Below are positions 14,657 through 20,001 of a stretch of 20,001 nt of DNA, piece by piece. How positions within the stretch are numbered: the stretch's first letter is position 1; the number at the start of each line of letters is the position of its first letter. The notes beneath the pieces were generated by a model, which was not told the DNA's origin, searched no databases, and was given only the letters and a program-made list of their open reading frames with translations. Source of the DNA: Deltaproteobacteria bacterium (GTDB taxonomy: Bacteria > JAEEML01); assembly GCA_016283195.1 (NCBI GenBank), contig JAEEML010000122.1, positions 1-20,001 of the forward strand, read 5' to 3'. The position numbers were made by a program, and so were the translations under genes.

Positions 14657-15811
14657 ATGAAGAGAGAACAGCATTTTTTGAAAAGAGCACAGGATTTTCA
14701 GCTGACGCTAACTCGTTCTATGCTGGAAACGCTGGAACTAAATCGCACACTTTATGTTATTTTATCGGGGGTTACCGCTGGCGACGGGCTTGATTTTAAT
14801 CGGGCTTTTCTGCTGCTTGATGACGGTGGGGCGCGTCTTTTGCGCGGTGAAATGGCCATTGGACCCAGCTCGGCCGAGGAGGCTCACCGCATTTGGACCG
14901 AGATGGAATTACAGCGCTTTAACCTGCATGTATTGATGGAGCGCTATGATTTGGCCGACCACAATAACCATGAGCTCACCAGAAAATTGCGCAATTTTAC
15001 TATGCCGTTGCCGCTAAAGAGCGATCAGAGCGATCCGCTGGATGCCAAAATTGTGCAGGTGATGATGCAGGGGCGTTCGGAACTATTAAATGATACGCCT
15101 ATGAAGCTCTCCGGCACCGATATTGAGCTTTTGAATTTTGCCATGGTGCCGCTTTTGATAGGGGAGCACGCCATTGGCCTCATTATTGTGGATAATGCCT
15201 ATAATAAACGGCTTATTCAGCCGCAGGAGCTTGATGATTTAAAATCTCTGGCTAATTTGGCGGCCATTGCCGTTGAGCGTGCGCGTATGCATGAGCGTTT
15301 GGAGCGCATGGCTACTATCGACGGCCTTACCGGCCTTATGAATCGCCGCTATTTTGATGAAGCTTATCAAAAGTGTTTTTTAAAGGCCCGTTATCACCAT
15401 GAGCCGCTAAGCCTGGCTATTATTGATTTGGACCATTTTAAGGCGGTAAATGACCATTATGGCCATTTGGCGGGTGATGATTTTTTGCGCGAGACGGCAA
15501 ATATTATACTTTCTAGGGTGCGTCATGACGATATCGCTGCCCGTTTCGGCGGTGATGAACTTGTTTTGGTGCTGCCACTTGCCAAGCTCAAAGATGCCGA
15601 AAAACTGGCCAAAGATTTGCAGGAAAAAATCAGAAACAGCGCTTTATCGAGAAATCTTAATATGCCGCTCACCGTCAGTATAGGAATTGCTGCTTTGAGC
15701 GAAAAATGTCGCAATCATCTGGACCTTATCGAGCAGGCCGATCAAGCGCTCTACCAGGCCAAAATTCAGGGGCGCGACCGCGTTGTCGCGTATGAGGAAA
15801 AGGCCAAATAA
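14657..15811 (+). CDS. GAF-GGDEF diguanylate cyclase
   Basis: A 384-residue cytoplasmic signalling enzyme expected to make c-di-GMP from two GTP. There is no signal peptide or membrane segment. Residues ~15-210 form a GAF-like sensor region, followed by a helix (VERARMHERLERMATIDGLTGLMNR) that leads into the GGDEF domain (~216-380). The metal/nucleotide part IIDLDHFKAVNDHYGH (255-270) is intact. The active-site loop reads GGDEL (298-302): the usual final Phe is Leu, a conservative change. An inhibitory I-site RHDD (RxxD, 289-292) sits at the expected five residues before it, so product feedback is likely. The stop overlaps the next start (TAATG). The ribosome site is weak. Confidence 0.93.
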   Translation: MKREQHFLKRAQDFQLTLTRSMLETLELNRTLYVILSGVTAGDGLDFNRAFLLLDDGGARLLRGEMAIGPSSAEEAHRIWTEMELQRFNLHVLMERYDLADHNNHELTRKLRNFTMPLPLKSDQSDPLDAKIVQVMMQGRSELLNDTPMKLSGTDIELLNFAMVPLLIGEHAIGLIIVDNAYNKRLIQPQELDDLKSLANLAAIAVERARMHERLERMATIDGLTGLMNRRYFDEAYQKCFLKARYHHEPLSLAIIDLDHFKAVNDHYGHLAGDDFLRETANIILSRVRHDDIAARFGGDELVLVLPLAKLKDAEKLAKDLQEKIRNSALSRNLNMPLTVSIGIAALSEKCRNHLDLIEQADQALYQAKIQGRDRVVAYEEKAK

Positions 15812-16407
15812 TGGATAAAAATCTAGCGGAAATTCTTAATTTTTCTTTTGAGCTTGATAAGCTTAAACAAATAAAAAGACAAAATATAACCAGTGGGGAA
15901 CTGAGGCCGGAAACTACAGCTGAGCATTCTTGGCATTTGGCAATGCTAGTGCCGCTTTTGGCTCCTTATGCCAAAGAGCCGGTTGATGAATATGCGGCTA
16001 TGATTATGGCCAGTATTCATGATGTGGTGGAAATTGAAGCTGGTGATACCTATGCCTATGACGCGGCCGGCCATCTTGGCAAGTTTGAGCGTGAAGAGCA
16101 GGCGGCTGCCAAAACTTTTGGCCTTTTACCAAAAGATTTAAACGAAAAATTTTCCCAAAGCTGGCACGAATTTGAGGCGGGGCAGACGCCGGAAGCCCGT
16201 TTTGTGCGGGCTCTTGACCGCCTGCAGCCGCTAATGTTGCACCGCCTGACGGATTTTGCTGTTTGGCGGCAAAAAAAAGTGCGCCTTAGCCAGGTGTTGG
16301 CACGGGTGAGCGAGGTAAAAGAAAATATGCCGGCGCTCTGGCCATTTATTGAGGAAACACTTGATATTGCATGTAAAAAAGGAGCAATGATTGCCGATGT
16401 AACATGA
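15811..16407 (+). CDS. HD-domain 5'-deoxynucleotidase-like phosphohydrolase (YfbR/HDDC2 type)
   Basis: A 198-residue cytoplasmic metal-dependent phosphohydrolase. Its relatives dephosphorylate (deoxy)nucleoside 5'-monophosphates. The HD metal ligands are all present: His39 in TAEHSWH, His70-Asp71 in IHDVVEIEAGDT, and Asp136 in ALDRLQP. FEREEQAAAKTFGLLP (92-107) and TPEARFVRALDRLQPLMLH (126-144) match the HD_3 family, with usual length near 190. The ATG overlaps the upstream TAA (TAATG, 15809-15813), so it is co-translated with the diguanylate cyclase. A role in clearing a nucleotide product of c-di-GMP turnover is inference from this coupling; simple nucleotide housekeeping is equally possible. 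Confidence 0.9.
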   Translation: MDKNLAEILNFSFELDKLKQIKRQNITSGELRPETTAEHSWHLAMLVPLLAPYAKEPVDEYAAMIMASIHDVVEIEAGDTYAYDAAGHLGKFEREEQAAAKTFGLLPKDLNEKFSQSWHEFEAGQTPEARFVRALDRLQPLMLHRLTDFAVWRQKKVRLSQVLARVSEVKENMPALWPFIEETLDIACKKGAMIADVT

Positions 16408-16486
16408 AAAATCGGCAGAATCATTGACAGAATTTGAATCGCTGTTAGAGTCTTTTCAGCTTACTTTTTTAGGAGAGAGGCGGAAT

Positions 16487-19400
16487 ATGAGTGATTTAGG
16501 TGACATTGAACTGGATGATATGTTTGACGGATTGGAAAAGTCGGACCAACCGGCCAAGGAAGAGCCCAAAGCGGCCGCAGATGCTAAAGATGCTGCTTTG
16601 GAGCTGGAATCCGTTGAACCTATTGAGGAGCTGGAAGTGGAAGAGATAAAGCCGGCCGGTGCTGTACCTCCACCGCCATTGCAGCGGACTGCCACCGGGG
16701 CTATGCCTCCGCCTTTACAGAGAACAGCAACAGGAACTCTGCCGCCACTGCAGCGTACGGCCACCGGAGCCATGCCTCCGCCTATTATGAAAAAACGCGA
16801 TTATACCCCTGGAGGAGTGTGGAACGGGCGCACCAATTTTGATGATCTTTTTGCCCTGGATTCTTCTCCATTGCCATCGGCGCGCGGCGGGTTGGAAGAG
16901 AAAGTAGAATTCTTCCGCGAAAAACTAAGGCGTAGTGAAGCGGTGGTGACCAGGTTTAAAGATGCCTGGGGTGTGCGTGAGGGGGAGCTTTCGGCTCTCG
17001 AAGATGTTTATAACAAAGAAAAAACTGCCCACAAAGAAGCTGACGATAAAGTGGCAAATTTAGAGCAAAAACTCCATGCTCATGAGCAGTTTATGGAGCA
17101 GAAAAAGCAGGAATTTACCGCTTATGGCAAAAAAGTGGAGCAGGCCTTTGCCAAAAAAGCCGAGCAGGAAGCCGCTTTAGAAAAGAAAATAAGCGACCTT
17201 AATACGCAAAAGGCTGAACTTTCCACCTCACTCGATGAGCTTAATAAATCAAAAGAGGCCCTTTCTGCCGAGCTTAATGAAGCTAAAGAGAGTGCTCGCC
17301 AGGAAAGCGAGAATTATGAGGCCAAAATAGCCGATATCAATGCCGCGCATGATGCCGAAATGGTTAAACTTTCGGCTACTCATGCCGAAGAAATGCAGGA
17401 TTTAAAGGTCTCTTATGCCGCCGAGGTCTCCTCTTTGCAAACCGAACTTTCCACAGTGAAAAATCAAAGCGAAGAGGATTTGGCAGCTCGTGATGCCGCT
17501 ATCGAAAAACTCAAAGAAGCTGTTTCTATGCAAAAAGAGGCTATTGATGAACGCGATGGTCTTATTGGCGAGCGCGAAGCCAGCATAGGCGAATTAAATG
17601 ATGAGCTTAAGCGGGTAAAAGAAGCCCATGAGGCCGAGATTTCCGAGCTTAGCGCTGCTCATGCCGATGAGCTTAATGAATGTAAAGCCGAGGGCGTGGC
17701 GCAGGTTGGTGCTTTGCAACAGGATTTGGAGGCGGCCAAAAACCATGCGGCGGAAGAGATAGCCGTACGCGATGAAGCTATCGAAAAGCTGAAGGAAGCG
17801 GTGGCTGTTCAAAAAGAGCAACTTGGTTCGCTGGGGGCGGCCAAGGAAGAGGCCGATAGCGCTATAGCCGTACGCGATGAAGCTATAGAAAAGCTCAAAG
17901 AGGCGGTGGCTATTCAGAAGGAGCAACTTGGCGAGATTTCCGCGGCTAAAGAAGAAGCTGATAGCGCTATAGCGGTGCGCGATGAAGCTATAGAAAAGCT
18001 CAAAGAGGCGGTGGCTATCCAAAAAGAGGCCATTAATGAGCGCGATGCAAATATTGGTAATTTAAATGAAAAAATCGGCGCTATGGCCGGCGAATTACAG
18101 GCGGAAAAAGAAGCCCATGAGGCTAAAAACGCAGAAACGGCCGCCGCCCATGAAGCCGAGATCAATAATCTTAAAGCCGAGCATGAGAGCGAACTCACAG
18201 AGCTTAGTGCTGTGCATGCCGGTGAGATAAATGAGTTAAAAGCGGAAAATGAGGCCCAGGTTGGGGCTTTGCAACAGGATTTGGATGCCGCCAAAAGTCA
18301 GGCGGCCGCTGAAATAGCGGTGCGCGATGAAGCTATAGAAAAGCTGAAAGAGGCTGTGGCTGCCCAAAATGAGCAGCTTGGCGCTTTGGGTGCGGCTAAA
18401 GAAGAGGCTGATAGTGCCATAGAAGTGCGCAATGAGGCCATCGAAAAGCTGAAAGAGGCAGTGGCTCTGCAAAAAGAGCAGCTTAGCGAAATTTCCGCAG
18501 CCAAAGAAGAGGCGGATAGCGCTATAGCGGTGCGCGATGAGGCTATAGAAAAGCTCAAAGAGGCGGTGGCTATCCAAAAAGAGGCCATTAGCGAGCGCGA
18601 TGTAAATATTGGTGATTTAAACGAAAAACTAGGTGCTATGGCCGGTGAATTGCAAGCTGCTAAAGATGCCCATGAAGCTAAGAGTGCGGAGGTGGCTGCA
18701 GCCCATGAAGCTGAGATTAATAATCTTAAAGCCGAGCATGAGAGTGAGCTCACGGAGCTTAGTGCTGCTCATGCAACCGAGCTTAATGAGCTAAAAGCAG
18801 AGAGCGAAGCCCAGGTTACTGCCCTGCAGCAAGATTTAGAAGGTGCTAAGAGCCGGGCGACCGAAGAAATAGCGGTGCGCGATGAAGCTATCGAAAAGCT
18901 GAAAGAGGCAGTATCTACTCAAAAAGAGCAAATAGATGAGCTGAATGCCGCTAAAGAAGAGGCGGATAGCGCTATAAGTGTGCGCGATGAAGCTATCGAA
19001 AAGCTGAAAGAGGCAATATCCAACCAAAAGGAGGCCCATGAGGCGGAGATTTCCGAGCTGAATGAGGCTCATGCCGGCGAGCTTAATGAATGTAAAGCCC
19101 AAAATGAAGCTGAAGTTTCGGCTCTACGCCAAGAAATGGAAGCTCTTAAAAGCCAGGCCGCCGATGATGTGGCTGTGCGCGATGAGGCTATTAATAAGCT
19201 GAGAGAAGCCGTTGATATGCAAAAAGAGGCTCTGCTTGAGCGTGAAAGCAGCATCAATGAGCTGAATGAGAAAATGCTGGCAGCCCAATCCGCTTATGAA
19301 AAAGAAATGAATGAGCGGGTGCAGCAACATGAAGAAAAACTAAACGAAATGAGTGCCGATTTTGAGGCCAAAATGGCGGAGCTCGGCCAAGAACACGAAG

Positions 19401-20001
19401 CCAAGGTTGGTAGGCTGAAAGATGCTCATGCTGCCGAAGTAGAGCGCTGGCAAAATGATATGGCGGCCATGAAAGAGCAGAAAGAGGCCGATATTTCTAT
19501 TCGTGATGAGGCTATAGAAAAATTGCGTGAGGCTGTGGCTATGCAAAAAGAGGCCATTAGTGAACGCGATAGCAATATTGAGGAGCTTTCTGCAGCCAAA
19601 GAGGCAGCGGACAGCACTATAGCCGAACGCGATGAAGCGATAAGCAAATTGCAAGAAGCTATTAGTGAGCGCGATAGCAATATTGAGGAACTCTCTGCCG
19701 CCAAAGAAGATGCCGATAGTGCCATAGCTGTGCGCGATGAAGCCATTGGCAAGCTGAAAGAGGCAATAACTGCGCAGGAAGAGCAGTTTAATGAACTCTC
19801 TGCCAGTAAAGAAGAGCTGGAAAGTGCTCTTGAAGTGCGCGATGAAGCCATCGGCAAGCTGAAAGAGGCTCTAACTTCGCAGCAAGAGCAAATGGATGAG
19901 CTAAATGCGGCTAAAGAAGAGGCCGATAGCGCCATAGCTGTGCGCGATGAAGCCATCGGCAAGCTGAAAGAGGCTCTAACTTCGCAGCAAGAGCAAATGG
20001 A
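16487..20001 (+). CDS. Giant repetitive coiled-coil protein (3' end outside window)
   Basis: The frame from ATG 16487 stays open to the window end, at least 1171 codons. AGGAGAGAGG precedes the ATG. The protein has no signal peptide or membrane segment. Residues 1-58 are acidic and Glu/Ala-rich. Residues 62-100 carry three copies of (P)PPLQRTATG(A/T)(M/L). Residues 111-135 are a short non-helical link with two of the few tryptophans. From about 136 on it is continuous, charged, Ala/Glu/Lys-rich coiled coil. From codon 425 (17759) it is built of 35-residue units (IAVRDEAIEKLKEAV..QKEQL..I.AAKEEADSA) inside 185-residue super-units. Such proteins act as scaffolds or filaments; Myxococcus AglZ is an analogue in style only. 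It follows the HD gene by 79 nt, so it may belong to the c-di-GMP operon. I recognise no named family. Confidence 0.9.
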   Translation, partial: MSDLGDIELDDMFDGLEKSDQPAKEEPKAAADAKDAALELESVEPIEELEVEEIKPAGAVPPPPLQRTATGAMPPPLQRTATGTLPPLQRTATGAMPPPIMKKRDYTPGGVWNGRTNFDDLFALDSSPLPSARGGLEEKVEFFREKLRRSEAVVTRFKDAWGVREGELSALEDVYNKEKTAHKEADDKVANLEQKLHAHEQFMEQKKQEFTAYGKKVEQAFAKKAEQEAALEKKISDLNTQKAELSTSLDELNKSKEALSAELNEAKESARQESENYEAKIADINAAHDAEMVKLSATHAEEMQDLKVSYAAEVSSLQTELSTVKNQSEEDLAARDAAIEKLKEAVSMQKEAIDERDGLIGEREASIGELNDELKRVKEAHEAEISELSAAHADELNECKAEGVAQVGALQQDLEAAKNHAAEEIAVRDEAIEKLKEAVAVQKEQLGSLGAAKEEADSAIAVRDEAIEKLKEAVAIQKEQLGEISAAKEEADSAIAVRDEAIEKLKEAVAIQKEAINERDANIGNLNEKIGAMAGELQAEKEAHEAKNAETAAAHEAEINNLKAEHESELTELSAVHAGEINELKAENEAQVGALQQDLDAAKSQAAAEIAVRDEAIEKLKEAVAAQNEQLGALGAAKEEADSAIEVRNEAIEKLKEAVALQKEQLSEISAAKEEADSAIAVRDEAIEKLKEAVAIQKEAISERDVNIGDLNEKLGAMAGELQAAKDAHEAKSAEVAAAHEAEINNLKAEHESELTELSAAHATELNELKAESEAQVTALQQDLEGAKSRATEEIAVRDEAIEKLKEAVSTQKEQIDELNAAKEEADSAISVRDEAIEKLKEAISNQKEAHEAEISELNEAHAGELNECKAQNEAEVSALRQEMEALKSQAADDVAVRDEAINKLREAVDMQKEALLERESSINELNEKMLAAQSAYEKEMNERVQQHEEKLNEMSADFEAKMAELGQEHEAKVGRLKDAHAAEVERWQNDMAAMKEQKEADISIRDEAIEKLREAVAMQKEAISERDSNIEELSAAKEAADSTIAERDEAISKLQEAISERDSNIEELSAAKEDADSAIAVRDEAIGKLKEAITAQEEQFNELSASKEELESALEVRDEAIGKLKEALTSQQEQMDELNAAKEEADSAIAVRDEAIGKLKEALTSQQEQM
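16668..16786 (+). repeat. Proline-rich LQRTATG tandem repeat
   Basis: Encodes three consecutive 11-12-residue units, PPPLQRTATGAM, PPPLQRTATGTL and PPLQRTATGAM, then a fourth truncated start PPPIM. Codons differ between units, so the repetition is conserved at protein level and is not a fresh DNA duplication. Confidence 0.85.
17759..18868 (+). repeat. Two tandem 555-bp super-repeats
   Basis: Copy A is 17759-18313 and copy B is 18314-18868, exactly 555 bp (185 codons) each. By hand count about 160 of 185 residues agree. Each copy holds three 105-bp phased units followed by a shared non-unit stretch (NERD.NIG.LNEK through ALQQDL). A diverged third copy begins at 18869. Confidence 0.9.
19619..20001 (+). 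repeat. Run of 105-bp coiled-coil units reaching the window end
   Basis: Units begin at 19619, 19724, 19829 and 19934, each 105 bp (five heptads). Bases 19835-19896 and 19940-20001 are identical over all 62 visible positions, showing a recent duplication. The last unit is cut by the window. Confidence 0.9.

Noticed and set aside
17594-19962. Several Ser/Ala-rich open frames on the minus strand
   Set aside because: They repeat with the coiled-coil units of the + strand gene and are its antisense shadow.
17759-20001. CRISPR-like regular spacing
   Set aside because: The 105-bp repeats are in-frame coding sequence with no unique spacers between identical short repeats.

Overview
The window reads as chromosome of a Gram-negative bacterium of moderate GC content. 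Several proteins start with lipoprotein signal peptides. One carries DUF4215-type Cys-rich repeats of the kind abundant in Myxococcota and Bradymonadota-like lineages, and another combines EGF-like repeats with a FISUMP domain, known from Fibrobacter, Bacteroidota and gut anaerobes. A TRAP transporter with a TatT lipoprotein also fits a deltaproteobacterial-type host. Species cannot be named from sequence alone. No rRNA, tRNA, CRISPR array, transposase or phage gene was recognised.

Layout. 1-230 (+) is the 3' end of a probable phytase/esterase-like beta-propeller gene. 470-2713 (-) is a large Cys-rich lipoprotein with a good sigma70-type promoter. 2900-3985 (+) is trpS. It converges on 3982-5922 (-), a FecCD-type permease gene followed by ribF, and trpS and ribF share one TTAA for their stop codons. 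6051-7331 (-) is an EGF/FISUMP lipoprotein whose putative promoter contains a 13-nt homopolymer. 7544-8765 (-) is a small operon: Cys-rich small lipoprotein, low-molecular-weight tyrosine phosphatase, DUF2147 exported protein. 8886-8956 is an intergenic block of nested direct and inverted repeats. 9004-9822 (-) is thiD. 9955-14547 (-) is a five-gene operon: LPP20-like lipoprotein, TatT, DctP, DctQ and DctM, a complete TatT-associated TRAP transporter.

From a divergent promoter region with a perfect 12-bp palindrome, the + strand carries a GAF-GGDEF diguanylate cyclase (14657-15811), a start/stop-coupled HD-domain nucleotidase (15811-16407), and a gene starting at 16487 and still open at the window end (at least 1171 codons). 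This last gene encodes a giant cytoplasmic coiled-coil protein with a proline-rich N-terminal repeat and a two-level internal repeat: 35 residues (105 bp) inside 185 residues (555 bp).

The most unusual items are this hierarchical coiled-coil gene next to c-di-GMP signalling genes, the possible phase-variable promoter of the FISUMP lipoprotein, the DctP whose sequence lacks the usual carboxylate-binding arginine, and the 8886-8956 repeat block. Positions and identities were read by hand. No database search was possible, so family names rest on remembered motifs.
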